Of a stretch of DNA of 64,000 nt, positions 1 to 8,824 are shown piece after piece. Below the pieces are notes generated by a model, which did not search any database, had not been told where the DNA came from, and worked only from the letters and a program-made list of their open reading frames with translations. This DNA is from G964291335 sp964291335. Lineage in GTDB: Bacteria; Chloroflexota; Dehalococcoidia; Lucifugimonadales; UBA3495. Every line of letters begins with the position of its first letter. Within the stretch, counting starts at the first letter, position 1. The position numbers were made by a program, and so were the translations under genes. The stretch lies in NCBI GenBank assembly GCA_964291335.2, contig OZ219749.1, forward strand, positions 227,721 to 291,720. Direction: 5' to 3'.

Positions 1-88
1 TGTTGCTCATAGAGGATTTCTCCCTGGTTATTGTAACGGGTTCCGTGGCTGGTTGGATTGAGCTTGCGGGGCGGCAATTTACGCAGCA

Positions 89-430
89 TCAGTCGGTTCG
101 GTCGGGCGCTTCCGGGTTCAGGGATGCCGGCCCCGGGTTGGACCGGTTCTGCATCTGCCTTGCGATTTTGATGGTTCGGCGGGAGGCGGCCAGGCTGTGT
201 TTGGCGGTGCGCAGGTTGGATACTGCGGTCTCCGGAGCGTCGATTTCCCGGTCGGTGAGGAGTTCGTCCATTTTCGGGGTTTCTCTGGTGGCAAGGATCG
301 ACTGAGTGCGGAGGACGCTGGACATGAGATCCTGGGCGTCGCGGCATTCGGTCCAGGCCTGTTCCAGCGCTTTGAGGGCGGGTTCCCGGTTTTTCGCTCC
401 CTGCCGGGTGGGGGTAATTCTGATGTCCAT
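89..430 (-). CDS. small helical hypothetical protein
   Basis: Codes for 113 residues, charged and mostly helical in character, without transmembrane segments or Cys motifs. I chose the ATG at 430 because GAGGAAAT lies just upstream; the frame stays open further upstream, but that part is Pro-rich and looks non-coding. It follows the PAPS-reductase-like gene after a gap of about 210 bases on the same strand, so it may be the last member of that operon. I do not recognise the family. It could be a small accessory or DNA-binding protein, but nothing in the sequence proves that. Confidence 0.55.
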   Translation of the reverse strand: MDIRITPTRQGAKNREPALKALEQAWTECRDAQDLMSSVLRTQSILATRETPKMDELLTDREIDAPETAVSNLRTAKHSLAASRRTIKIARQMQNRSNPGPASLNPEAPDRTD

Positions 431-639
431 CGGTATTTCCTCGTTGTGAAATGATTTTCCGTTTTTCGTGATTGGGGGGCGTAGGGGGGCTGGGTTTTTT
501 CTGATTGTCAAGCATTCGAGTATGGGGTTCGTGGGGGTGTATCGGCTGAGTATGCAGCCTGGTGCGGGGTATGATAGCTGTGGACAGGTTGCTTGCTGTT
601 CGGTCGGCGATGGCAACGGGCTTACTGCCGGGTTTTATA

Positions 640-2265
640 TTAAATCCCGCAGAGGCCTTCGCATTCCTCCTGCATACCTTCTTCCTGAGGTCCATCGACG
701 TTGAACTCGACCCAATTCAGCGGCACACGGGATCGGTGCAGGTATGCAGTTCCGGTCAGGGATCCCCGACTTTGCGGGACATTCTGCATTGCCCATTCGA
801 CGTTAACTGCGTCCTGAAAGGACTCCGGGTCGTTTGCTTTCATGTTGGCCCACATCCGGTCTGTGTGGTAGGGACATCCGATGCAGGCGCTTTTCGGCAG
901 GTTCCGGTCGGGATAACGTTCTTTGAACCACTGGTACAGCTGAGCTCGCGACATGTCCCGCTCTATGAGGGGATATACCAGCGTAATCCAGTTCTGCTTG
1001 CTGGGTTTCACCCGGGCCACCTCGTCCCGGCTGAGGCCCAGCCACATATCCACCTGTTGGTTTTTGGGGGTTGGCTGCCGGTTTGCCATGCCCAGATACT
1101 CTCTGAGGTACTGGTGGATCGGCTTCAGCTTGTATTGCTTGGTGCATTGCCGGGTTCCCACGTAGTTCTTTCCGTCTTCTTTCACTACGAAGACCGGCAT
1201 ATCGATGAATTGTCGGCCTTCGGGGTTAATACCCCTGAGGATGTCTTCTTTGATGTTGCCGTTGCTTACTCTGATAACTTTGTAGCTCAGTTGCCGTTCC
1301 AGCCAATCGAGGTGTTCATAAACCGCTTTCGGTTCCCAGCCGGTATCGGCAAAGATGGCGAAGTCAGGCTTGGTGAATCCTTCATACTCTTGGTCGGCCA
1401 TAAGGGCCATCACTGTTGATTGAACGCCGGCGCCCAGGCTCAATACCTGCAGGTTGCGGCGCCCGCGTAGTTTCGTCCGGTCGGTGACATATTTGACGTT
1501 GTGCATCAGCTGGTCTACTGCGGGAGTGATGATTTCGCGGATTTCCTTGCGGGAGAGGGAATCCAGCAGGCGGGCTCCGGCGGCGCGGTTCAATTCTCTG
1601 GCAAGTTCTCTTGAACCTTCCCGGCTGATTCCCTGCGCGTCGGTCATCAGCGCCCGCAGGTACTCGGCCAGTACGGTTGCCGACCGCATGACATAGTATT
1701 GGGTGCAGTTGTGGTAGTCTTCCGGGTTGTTGGAGAAGTGTTCCAGCACCTGATCCGCGGTGAAGGATTTTCCGTTGGCGGCGGCGCGTTTTGCGGTTTC
1801 TGCGACCCAGAGTGTTCTGCCGGCGACACTTGCATCAGTAACTGGCCGGCCGCGTTCCGGCAGGTAGTGCTGCAGAACATGTCTGGTTGCGTACTGTTCT
1901 TTGGTGGGGGTAGGCCACCTGGAGATGCCGAACTCCAGCAGGTGAAAGCAGCTGAGCCATGCCAGTATCTGTGGGTCGGCCATGTGTCTTGGGGTAATGT
2001 TCGAGATGTTTTCCAGGAATTGCAGTGCGTGCCGGTCTCCTCTTGCCTTGGCGGTTCTGCTGTATTGTGCTGCTGATGGCATTGTGATGGTGTCCAGGGT
2101 CATGAGGCCGGTCTCTACCAGATAATTGGTAACGTTGAGTGATTCAAGTAATTTTCCGAAGTCGGTATTCGGGTCCTGCCATAGCTCCGGATTTTGTTCG
2201 GCCTGTAGCCGTAGTGCGTCCATGGCTTCGGTCGTCAGCCGCATGATTTTTGTGGGATTAGGCAT
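640..2265 (-). CDS. PAPS reductase-like ATP-pyrophosphatase fused to an N-terminal helical domain
   Basis: 541 residues. The C-terminal half (about 270-541) is a phosphoadenosine-phosphosulfate-reductase-like / N-type ATP pyrophosphatase domain. It has the PP-loop SLGAGVQST at 276-284, FADTGWEP near 305-312 and a Cys pair in KSACIGCPYHTD near the C-terminus. Relatives occur in phages and defence islands, and the DndC protein of DNA phosphorothioation shares the fold. The first ~260 residues are a separate helical domain that from memory resembles DUF6339; I could not verify this. Its ATG directly abuts the TGA of the upstream gene, and AGGAGAG precedes it, so it is translationally coupled as the third gene of a three-gene operon. 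A role in sulfur- or nucleotide-based DNA modification is inference. Confidence 0.8.
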   Translation of the reverse strand: MPNPTKIMRLTTEAMDALRLQAEQNPELWQDPNTDFGKLLESLNVTNYLVETGLMTLDTITMPSAAQYSRTAKARGDRHALQFLENISNITPRHMADPQILAWLSCFHLLEFGISRWPTPTKEQYATRHVLQHYLPERGRPVTDASVAGRTLWVAETAKRAAANGKSFTADQVLEHFSNNPEDYHNCTQYYVMRSATVLAEYLRALMTDAQGISREGSRELARELNRAAGARLLDSLSRKEIREIITPAVDQLMHNVKYVTDRTKLRGRRNLQVLSLGAGVQSTVMALMADQEYEGFTKPDFAIFADTGWEPKAVYEHLDWLERQLSYKVIRVSNGNIKEDILRGINPEGRQFIDMPVFVVKEDGKNYVGTRQCTKQYKLKPIHQYLREYLGMANRQPTPKNQQVDMWLGLSRDEVARVKPSKQNWITLVYPLIERDMSRAQLYQWFKERYPDRNLPKSACIGCPYHTDRMWANMKANDPESFQDAVNVEWAMQNVPQSRGSLTGTAYLHRSRVPLNWVEFNVDGPQEEGMQEECEGLCGI

Positions 2266-3129
2266 TCAGCTTTCTCTCTCCTGGTAGGAGGGTATCCGGT
2301 TGATAATCAGGCTGAGGGGGTTTTCCATGATTTGCTGGGCGTATTCCAACGAACGATCTTCCAGAATCTCGGGGTCGTCCGTGGGCAGGTCGTGCTCGCC
2401 CAGTTTGTTGGCGATTCTGTTTGCCCATTTTTTGTCGGTATATTCATCCTTGAGATGGCACCTGACTGCTTGTTCGATGGCTCGCAGGTACATGGATGGA
2501 AACAGGGGCAAGCGTAAGTTCTCATCCCGTCGCATTCGGTCAATGTCCGGTTTGTCCCCGGGATTGATCCGGATGACAATCCGTTGGCCTTCCAGGTCGA
2601 TGTCGAATCTGCCGCGTTCGACTGTTTGTGCCGGGATGATTTCCACATAGCTTTCCAGGTTGCTTGTTGTTTCCGGGTCTGCGATTTTTTCGCTTCCGAT
2701 GGCCAGAATGGCGCTTTTGGGTACGGAAGTTCCTTCGGGCAGCAGTTGTGTTATGCCGGAGTCCCAATCATCAGGTGGAATATTCTCAATAGCTTGGGAA
2801 GCGATTATGAAGGGGCGGATTATTATCTCCCCATAGTACTGTCTTCCGTCCAGTTGTATCGTATGGGAATCGGTATTGGACCGGTGGGATTCTCTGAGTT
2901 TGGTGGCGACGCATTCGGTCAGGGTATGGTAGTGTGCCTGTCCTGTTTGGATCAGGTTTCTCAGTACGGGGCTGTTCAGCCGGTATTGCAATGCTATGCT
3001 GATTTCTTCGTTCCGGGCGGAGCGCCGGATAGCCGGCAGATCTGCGCGGAAGTAGATGTGGTCTTTATAGTCGTTGCGGCCTGGTTTGATGGTTGGGTGC
3101 GGCAGGTTCCTGCGGTTGAATGTTGTCAT
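2266..3129 (-). CDS. unknown protein, middle gene of GHKL ATPase / PAPS operon
   Basis: 287 residues, soluble, with no signal peptide and no motif I recognise. The composition is mixed alpha/beta, with a charged stretch near 195-205 and a helical C-terminal third. The ATG at 3129 overlaps the TGA of the GHKL ATPase reading frame by four bases (ATGA). Its own TGA is followed immediately by the ATG of the PAPS-like gene. That tight coupling argues the three products work together, perhaps as a complex. I cannot assign a function. Confidence 0.75.
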   Translation of the reverse strand: MTTFNRRNLPHPTIKPGRNDYKDHIYFRADLPAIRRSARNEEISIALQYRLNSPVLRNLIQTGQAHYHTLTECVATKLRESHRSNTDSHTIQLDGRQYYGEIIIRPFIIASQAIENIPPDDWDSGITQLLPEGTSVPKSAILAIGSEKIADPETTSNLESYVEIIPAQTVERGRFDIDLEGQRIVIRINPGDKPDIDRMRRDENLRLPLFPSMYLRAIEQAVRCHLKDEYTDKKWANRIANKLGEHDLPTDDPEILEDRSLEYAQQIMENPLSLIINRIPSYQERES

Positions 3130-3527
3130 TCGTTCTTATTTCTCTGTTTTATCCGGGTCAGTGAATAGCTGAGGTAGGGGGCTGTCTCGTCGGGCAGGAT
3201 AACCTTCAGGGTTATCGGTGTATTGGCTGGGGCTTTTACTTCTATGATGTTATTGTCCAACGCTGTCTGTACCAGCAGGTAGTCGGGCTGTTTAATGCTT
3301 TTGACCCGGATGCGGTTTTCTTTCTGCTGGTACTGCTCTCCGGCAGCTTTGATACCGATCCTGAGGGGGTCTGTTTCCTTCTGTGGGGTGGTGAATGTTA
3401 TTGCTAACTCGTTGGGTGCAGTGCGTATTATCCTGACGTTGCGTATTGCATATTCAGCTGGCTGGGTCTTGCCCCGGCGCGTTTCCGTGTCGTTGAAGTC
3501 TTCATCTTCCGGATCTGGATCCGATTC
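3126..3527 (-). pseudogene. displaced C-terminal segment of the GHKL ATPase
   Basis: Downstream of the 17-G tract the minus strand stays open in a frame different from the ATPase above it. It encodes roughly 130 more residues, starting with an acidic Pro/Asp/Glu-rich linker (PESDPDPEDED) and ending in a beta-rich domain (ITLKVILPDE). Its TGA overlaps the ATG of the next gene as ATGA, exactly as expected for the true end of the ATPase. Removing one base from the tract, or adding two, would join the two frames. This is therefore the natural C-terminus, out of frame in this copy through slippage, mutation or a sequencing error. Confidence 0.75.
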
Positions 3528-5100
3528 GGGGGGGGGGGGGGGGGTACGGCTTTGGATCAGGGTTTGGTTCCGGATCTGGCGTTACTTCGATGTCCGGTTC
3601 GCCACTGGGGTCTTCATCCGTTTCGTTTTCTTCGGATTCTTCAATCTGCTCTGTGTCTTCATTGGAGCGTTCCATGTGCTGCACTTCGCGCCATTTGATT
3701 GAATGGACTCCCTGGCTCAGGTCCGGCAGATCAGGGAACATCCGGGCCAATTCGCTGATGTTGCTGCCGGCTTCCAGTAAGGTTTGGTCAATTCTGTCTC
3801 TGATGATTTTCGTGATCTGTTCTCTTTGATGTCTTACTTCCAGATCGGCGGTCTGCTGCTGATTGGTTTCACGGAGTTGTTTGACATGGATGGCATCGTG
3901 TGCCGGCGGTTCCATCTGCCGGATGAATGTTTCGGCCATTTCGTCCTGGGCCATGGTTACGGCGCACCATTCGGGCCATTTTGTTCCATCTCTGGGGTAA
4001 AAGGGATTATCGCCTCGCTGTCTGGAATCGGTGATGAACATGCCACGGCGGTTGATGTGCGCGGTTCGGCGAGGCGCGCCTTTCCCGGTGTTGATCCAAA
4101 GTTGCAACTGGCCCATCTGGCCCAGTCTGCCTGACGGTTCGGTTATTTCCGGGTTGTTATCTGCAATGGCCTGCCAGTAATGATGCGTCGGGTCATTTGA
4201 TGGCAGGTTCTCCAGTTCTATAGGGAGAGTATCCCGGTTAATTATTCGTGGAGCGGTGCCGTCGCCCTTGTCGATAATGACGACCAGCTTTTTGGTATGG
4301 ATGGCGTAGAAGAAGTGGGTAACCGCTGCTTTTGCCGTTTCATCATCCCAGCGCGGGTAATTTCCGGTGTTGAACCCGATGATGAATATTCCCGTTCCAC
4401 TCTCTTTGAGCCTGAGGGATTGTGGGATGTTCGGTCCTTCCAACGGCTGGTTGAGTTTGGGGGAATGTACCGCCCAGAAACCGGTCTGCTGTAGTTTTAT
4501 CTCCGGCTGATGGGGATCATTATGTGAGACCAACAGGGAACGTCCTGCCAGATGTTCCACGCGTCCTTTCTTCGCTGCGCTCACATAGCGCGTGCTGTAG
4601 AGGACAGTATTGCAGTCGGACAGGTTGAACGGAGCGTTTTTGCCGAAGCCGTAGGATCCACCTTTGGTCTGTGTTTCGCTGTTGGTTGGCGTTCCCTCCC
4701 GGAAAATCAGGTTCCGCCAGTTATCTCCTTGCAGGCCGGTGGTGCCGCTGTCGATCATTGCGAGGCAGGGAATTGTGGGTTTGCTTACCGCCTGGAGCAT
4801 TTGCTCATAGCGTTTGATCGCTTCTTTGTCGTTGTCTCGTTTTACTTCATGCAGGGATGATTCGATGTGTCTTTTGAGTTGGGGTATGCCGATTTCGTCC
4901 GGCGAAATCTCCATCAGCCGACATGTTAATTCAACGCAGTCTATACCTTGCGACGGATGATCCATTGAGTTCTGGAGTACTTCACGTACTGTATTGGTTA
5001 TTGCGTCGTTGACGAAATAATAGAGGCCGGCGCTGTTGCCGTATTCGGCGCCGCCGCCGGTAGGTGCGAAATGCCAGCGTGCTTTGAACAATTCGGGCAT
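3502..5100 (-). CDS. GHKL (MORC/MutL/Hsp90-type) ATPase, frameshifted in a homopolymer
   Basis: As read, 532 residues with an N-terminal GHKL ATPase fold. The N-box is REVLQNSMDH at 39-48 (Glu40 as likely base, Asn44 for Mg), the D-box is MIDSGTTGLQG at 115-125 and the glycine loop is KGGSYGFGKNAPF near 147-158. The start FKARWHFAPTGGG is a signature I associate with ATPases of defence islands. Such proteins usually act as ATP-driven clamps on DNA with nuclease or modification partners. The C-terminus runs into an acidic linker and a Pro run encoded by a C17 tract, then stops. The intact gene most likely ends at 3126. It heads an operon with the unknown 287-residue protein and the PAPS-like fusion. 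No Shine-Dalgarno sequence is obvious at 5100. Confidence 0.8.
   Translation of the reverse strand: MPELFKARWHFAPTGGGAEYGNSAGLYYFVNDAITNTVREVLQNSMDHPSQGIDCVELTCRLMEISPDEIGIPQLKRHIESSLHEVKRDNDKEAIKRYEQMLQAVSKPTIPCLAMIDSGTTGLQGDNWRNLIFREGTPTNSETQTKGGSYGFGKNAPFNLSDCNTVLYSTRYVSAAKKGRVEHLAGRSLLVSHNDPHQPEIKLQQTGFWAVHSPKLNQPLEGPNIPQSLRLKESGTGIFIIGFNTGNYPRWDDETAKAAVTHFFYAIHTKKLVVIIDKGDGTAPRIINRDTLPIELENLPSNDPTHHYWQAIADNNPEITEPSGRLGQMGQLQLWINTGKGAPRRTAHINRRGMFITDSRQRGDNPFYPRDGTKWPEWCAVTMAQDEMAETFIRQMEPPAHDAIHVKQLRETNQQQTADLEVRHQREQITKIIRDRIDQTLLEAGSNISELARMFPDLPDLSQGVHSIKWREVQHMERSNEDTEQIEESEENETDEDPSGEPDIEVTPDPEPNPDPKPYPPPPPRIGSRSGR
3528..3544. repeat. G17 homopolymer inside the GHKL ATPase gene
   Basis: Seventeen consecutive G on the plus strand (C17 in the coding strand) encode a Pro run in an acidic linker. 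The open frames before and after the tract differ by one base. Tracts of this length slip readily during replication, as in phase-variable restriction and surface genes of other bacteria. A sequencing or assembly length error is equally possible. Confidence 0.85.
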
Positions 5101-5175
5101 TTTGTGTCCGTAAAGCGTGAAATATGCCGGATTTTAGCGCATATCAGGGAGTTTGTATAGTAAATATTGGAGCAG

Positions 5176-5208
5176 TTGACCGCTCGGCGCTGCAGCGTTG
5201 GCGGTCAA
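5176..5208. promoter_or_regulatory. inverted repeat TTGACCGC/GCGGTCAA upstream of the ATPase operon
   Basis: An 8-base perfect inverted repeat (5176-5183 and 5201-5208) encloses the palindrome CGCTGCAGCG (5188-5197). It lies in the 170-base gap between the CoiA-like gene and the ATPase start, both on the minus strand. It could be an operator for the ATPase operon, or a hairpin ending the CoiA transcript. No clear U-run follows. Confidence 0.35.
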
Positions 5209-5270
5209 GGCGTTGTCTTTGATATTTCCAGCGATTTGGTGGGTGGCACGCGGCGGGGCGCGGGTAGGGG

Positions 5271-6485
5271 TTATTCGTCGTTTTCCGATTGCCAGTAGTC
5301 ATCTCCTGTTTCCGACCACCAGTTGATCAGTGGCGTGTCTCTGTTCATTTTCCATTCATCGTAGAAATGAACTCTGCATTCGGCTTCCGTTTGGCTCAGG
5401 ATGTGTTCCGCGTAGCGCATCAGGGCGGTCGCGTATTTGCCGGTGGATTCGTCTTTTGGAATATTGCGTTTTGGAAATATGAAGAGTGCCGGTTCGGGAC
5501 AGTCCCAGATGTCCATTACGTCAGTGCTGCGCAGGCTGGCGTACAGTGTTGCTTTCCCGGTCTCGTAGATGAATAAACCGAGTTTTTTTAGGTGTTGCTG
5601 GAATCCGCGCTGCAGCAATATGCTGGCGCGCCGGTGGAGATCTCTTTTTGTTGCGCTCTTTAGGCGTCGCTCTCGGGGTTGTCCGTCGCGTTTGAAAGAA
5701 TCAATGTTCCAGGGAATCAACGGTTTGTCGGGCTGGTTTACCTGTCGCATTCTCTCCAGGTCTTTCCAGGCCTCTGTTCTGAACGGTTTGTCTTTTTCCC
5801 TCTGCCATTTTTCTTTTAATGCTTTTGGAATGGGAACGGCGCAGTCCGATTGACATGGCCCACAGGGATGTTCTCCGTTGATAATTATCCCGTTGGCGAG
5901 TGCATCCAGTTCTTCCTGCCCGTTGATCCGGACGATTATTACCGGGGCGTCAATCCGTTCGTCTTGGATGTTGTATTCGGGCGGATTGGTAACTTCTATC
6001 TCAAAGTACGTGGCGGGTCGGTTGGCATTGAAAGCCGTTATGTCGGGTCTCCGGTTCATTCCCGGCCATTCTGCCGGGCATTCTATTGTGGCGGAGGCAT
6101 ATGGGCCGAGGGTCGTTTCGTGGTTGGTGCCGGGTATTGGCATTGAGTCAAAGTATGACCGGAATTTCGCTTGCCGGTTGTTGCAGCCACAGGGGTAACG
6201 GCATTGGATTCCGTTTCCGGAGTTGATGATTCGGGCGAGAATATGTTTGGCGGAGTAGTGGAGGTTGCTTTCGTTACAGGATTCAAAGCCGGTTCCCCGG
6301 TCATGGCGGAAGTGGTGTTGTCTGACCTTGCCTTTGACGGCAACCATTGCTGCCTGGCAGTCAGGGTTGGTGCAGCTGTAGGCATTGGAGTTCAGCCCGC
6401 TTTTGGCGTCGTTGATGTGTATCGGTTCGCCGGTAGTTTTTGACCGGGTGTAGGGGATCAGTATTTTCCCGGGTTTTTGAGTCAT
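5271..6485 (-). CDS. CoiA-like competence/nuclease family protein
   Basis: 404 residues. The N-terminal third has zinc-ligand style Cys motifs (CTNPDC, CRYPCGC) and the HHFRHDRG / HYSAKHILA segments typical of CoiA-like proteins. These are followed by a restriction-nuclease-like core with RRPDITAF and FEIEVTNPP, which carry the acidic residues expected of a PD-(D/E)XK nuclease. CoiA acts in recombination during DNA uptake, while relatives on mobile DNA are of unknown role. I take the ATG at 6485 because AAAGGAA precedes it. The gene lies upstream of the GHKL operon on the same strand but is separated from it by a spacer with an inverted repeat. Confidence 0.7.
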   Translation of the reverse strand: MTQKPGKILIPYTRSKTTGEPIHINDAKSGLNSNAYSCTNPDCQAAMVAVKGKVRQHHFRHDRGTGFESCNESNLHYSAKHILARIINSGNGIQCRYPCGCNNRQAKFRSYFDSMPIPGTNHETTLGPYASATIECPAEWPGMNRRPDITAFNANRPATYFEIEVTNPPEYNIQDERIDAPVIIVRINGQEELDALANGIIINGEHPCGPCQSDCAVPIPKALKEKWQREKDKPFRTEAWKDLERMRQVNQPDKPLIPWNIDSFKRDGQPRERRLKSATKRDLHRRASILLQRGFQQHLKKLGLFIYETGKATLYASLRSTDVMDIWDCPEPALFIFPKRNIPKDESTGKYATALMRYAEHILSQTEAECRVHFYDEWKMNRDTPLINWWSETGDDYWQSENDE

Positions 6486-6665
6486 TGCTCGGTTTCCTTT
6501 GGTGGGTGGATGGATGATTGCCGGCGGTCGGAAAGCGCTGTGGCGCATTTTCCGGGTCGGCGGATACCAGATGCCTTTTCCCTTTTTGATCGGCCTTGAA
6601 ATCGCTCTCAGAAGGCCTGGGCCGGGGTTCCGGAGTCGTCTGCCGGGTCGTTTTCCGGGTCCAGG

Positions 6666-7112
6666 TCAGCGATGCCGGAGTTGGCAGACGGCGCAGACCG
6701 GACAGGTTCTTTCTCTGGACGAATCGGTTGTTGCTGCCGGGGTGGTTGATTCCCTGCTGTTTTCGGGTCGCTTATGACCTGTCCCATGAAGGGTGTTTCC
6801 CTCCTGTTCCATGATTCCGGAGATGCCGGATATCCGGCTCAGGTCGCGGATAATCCGGTGCAGATCCATAATTGCCGCCCGGTGGGCCAGCAGAACCCGG
6901 GTTTCCCAGGGGATGTTTGATTCGTGCATCTCCCGGGGGAAGTTGTCCCGGTCGCAGAATACGGGGTCGTGGGATGCCGGGTCGTCGCAATACCGGCATG
7001 CCGCAGGTCTGACCCAGGAGGGGTAGTAGTCGGCGGGTCGGCCACAGGTCGGGCAGTCGGGATGTACTGGCGGTGGAGGGTTGATCCAGTTCTGCAGGGT
7101 GCGATCACGCAT
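6666..7112 (-). CDS. small zinc-ribbon protein
   Basis: 148 residues. The N-terminal part has two CxxC pairs (CPTCG and CRYC) compatible with a zinc ribbon. A helical stretch follows (about 85-120) and the tail ends with a further CPVCAVCQLRHR-type cluster. The start at 7112 follows AAAGGAG with good spacing and lies 8 bases inside the end of the upstream gene, so the two are coupled. I do not know the family. It is one of several short Cys-rich proteins in this window. Confidence 0.6.
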   Translation of the reverse strand: MRDRTLQNWINPPPPVHPDCPTCGRPADYYPSWVRPAACRYCDDPASHDPVFCDRDNFPREMHESNIPWETRVLLAHRAAIMDLHRIIRDLSRISGISGIMEQEGNTLHGTGHKRPENSRESTTPAATTDSSRERTCPVCAVCQLRHR

Positions 7113-7461
7113 GTTCGTTATCTCCTTTTGGAGCAGGGTCTGCCGGATGGTGGGATTTTCCGGCGAATCGGGGATTATGAGGATGCAGCCGGGTTTCGCC
7201 GATAAAGCCGCAGTCGACACAGCACAGCTGCCGGTCGACGGGCCGGCATTCCGGGATCGGCCCGATTTCGGCGGGCCGAAGGCAGTCGCCGTTCAGCCGG
7301 GCGTACCAGGAACTGACGTCTTCCTGATGGGGCCGGTTCGGGCAGACGCAGTTGCCGACGTTCTGCCAGTCGGCGGCGGGATCGCAGGGATGGGGATTGC
7401 CGGCCAGCCAGTCGGCCTGGCATTGGCCGTAGCAGAAAGTTTGCAGGGGTTCCGCTTTCAT
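7105..7461 (-). CDS. small Cys-rich protein
   Basis: 118 residues with many Cys residues, in CYGQC, CVCPN and LCCVDCGF settings, consistent with one or two zinc-binding ribbons. The ATG at 7461 is preceded by AGGAACGG. It overlaps the next gene by 8 bases. The composition resembles its neighbour (6666-7112) and the cluster at 18.8-20.5 kb. Function is not recognisable. Confidence 0.55.
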   Translation of the reverse strand: MKAEPLQTFCYGQCQADWLAGNPHPCDPAADWQNVGNCVCPNRPHQEDVSSWYARLNGDCLRPAEIGPIPECRPVDRQLCCVDCGFIGETRLHPHNPRFAGKSHHPADPAPKGDNEHA

Positions 7462-7498
7462 TTTTCCGTTCCTGTTCACGGCAGTTGGCGGGGCCTTC

Positions 7499-7844
7499 TT
7501 AGTCCGTGGGCAGCGGCAGAGCCGCGGTTTCCCGCTCATATTCTCCGTTGATTTTTTCTCCGGTTCCGATGCGGCAGGGCTCTTGGGTGTAGGGCTGGCT
7601 GATTACCTCCGCCGGAATGTTGCCCACCGTCAGCCGGTGTTTTTCGTAGATTCCCAGGTCCGGCAGTAACTGCCCGCTTTCGATATTCCCGATGGTGCAG
7701 ACCACTTCGTACGAAGCCAGGTCAATGGTTATTGCCTTGGTGAATCCTTGCAGGAGCAGTATGCGGAGTTCCGGGCTGCCGGCCAGGTTGAGGGGTCCCG
7801 GGAAATAACCGCCGGCGCCCAGTTCCAGCCGCCGGAGGCGCTCA
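7499..7844 (-). pseudogene. out-of-frame C-terminus of the LRR lipoprotein
   Basis: In the frame one base away from the LRR gene, the minus strand continues with LRR-like sequence (ERLRRLELGAGG, then SPELRILLLQGF). It runs on for about 110 residues to a stop at 7499. The pattern of Leu spacing matches the upstream repeats, whereas the in-frame tail does not. A missing C in the AAACCC/TGAG stretch near 7844 would explain the break. Confidence 0.55.
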
Positions 7845-8688
7845 GGGTTTTGAAAGCGTCTGCGCCGAGGTGCAGGCGCGCCGGCGGGATGCGCGTCGGG
7901 GTTCCGGTTTCGTTGAACGGCCCGGTTCGTCCTTCGGCCTGCATTTCCAGGTCGGTCAGTCGGGTCAGCCCGTGCAGGGATTCCGGGTCGGCATGGATGT
8001 TGCCGGCCAGCATTCGCAGCATTCTGAGGTTTTCGGACGGCTTGAAGGCGTTTTTTTCCAGGCGGACCACCGGCTGTTCGGTTTGGCGGCGGTTCATGCT
8101 GAGGTCGGTGATGGTCAGGGATTCCAGGGATGGCAGGCCCTGCAGCGTATTTTTGCCGATGGGCCAGGGGATCGGCTTTTCGTGTTCGTCGCTGTTGAAG
8201 TTGACGGTCAGGGTTTCCAGGCTGTGCAGATCCTGAAATGCTTTGTCCGGGGGCGGATCGACCAGGGTCAGTTGCAGGTGCTGCAGGTTGTGGAGTCCGG
8301 AGAGGTCCCGGTTGTTGATGTACTCGGTTCTGACGTCCAGTTGGCGGATCCGGTAGAGTTCGGGCGCCTGGGTCTGCTGGCAGGAAGTGGATTTGAGTTC
8401 ACTGAGCATGGCGGTCTGGATTTCGGGGGTGCGGTTGCAGATGTCGCTGCGGTCGTCGGGGGGATCGGGCCGGTCGGGCCGGGCGCGGACGGTCTCATTA
8501 TCGGTTCCGTTTCCGGTTTCTACCTGGCTGACTGGGCCGTTTCCGTCTGCCACCTGGCTGGCTGGCCCGTTTCCGGTACTGCCGGGGTTCGTGGCGGCGC
8601 CGGGGTCGGAGTCGATGATGGAGCAGCCCAGGAGGATCAGGGCGGCGGTGGCGGCGATGGGGAGAATGAGGCCTTGGCGGAACGGCAT
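7729..8688 (-). CDS. leucine-rich-repeat lipoprotein (frameshifted near its end)
   Basis: Begins at the ATG at 8688 after AGGAG. The N-terminus (MPFRQGLILPIAATAALILLGC) is a lipoprotein signal with lipobox LLGC, followed by a Thr/Gly/Asn-rich linker and a Cys-containing cap. From about residue 90 there are several leucine-rich repeats (for example LHSLETLTVNF, LPSLESLTITDLS, LTRLTDLEMQ). Such surface proteins usually bind other proteins. As read it has 319 residues, but the last ~40 are not LRR-like. The proper continuation lies in another frame down to 7499, so this copy is frameshifted. Confidence 0.65.
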   Translation of the reverse strand: MPFRQGLILPIAATAALILLGCSIIDSDPGAATNPGSTGNGPASQVADGNGPVSQVETGNGTDNETVRARPDRPDPPDDRSDICNRTPEIQTAMLSELKSTSCQQTQAPELYRIRQLDVRTEYINNRDLSGLHNLQHLQLTLVDPPPDKAFQDLHSLETLTVNFNSDEHEKPIPWPIGKNTLQGLPSLESLTITDLSMNRRQTEQPVVRLEKNAFKPSENLRMLRMLAGNIHADPESLHGLTRLTDLEMQAEGRTGPFNETGTPTRIPPARLHLGADAFKTLSASGGWNWAPAVISRDPSTWPAARNSAYCSCKDSPRQ

Positions 8689-8824
8689 GTTTCGGCTCCT
8701 GGCGCAGTCGGCTCGGTTTTTGATTTCAGGGATTGATTTTAGGGGTTTTGGCCGCCCGGTTTTTTTTGGTTTTCCAGGGATTGTCCGGGGGAGTCTCCCA
8801 GGGGCGGATTTCAGGCCTCCGGCG

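Noticed and set aside
562..1419. Long plus-strand frame opposite the PAPS-like gene
   Set aside because: Antisense shadow; the minus-strand protein has recognisable motifs and operon coupling.
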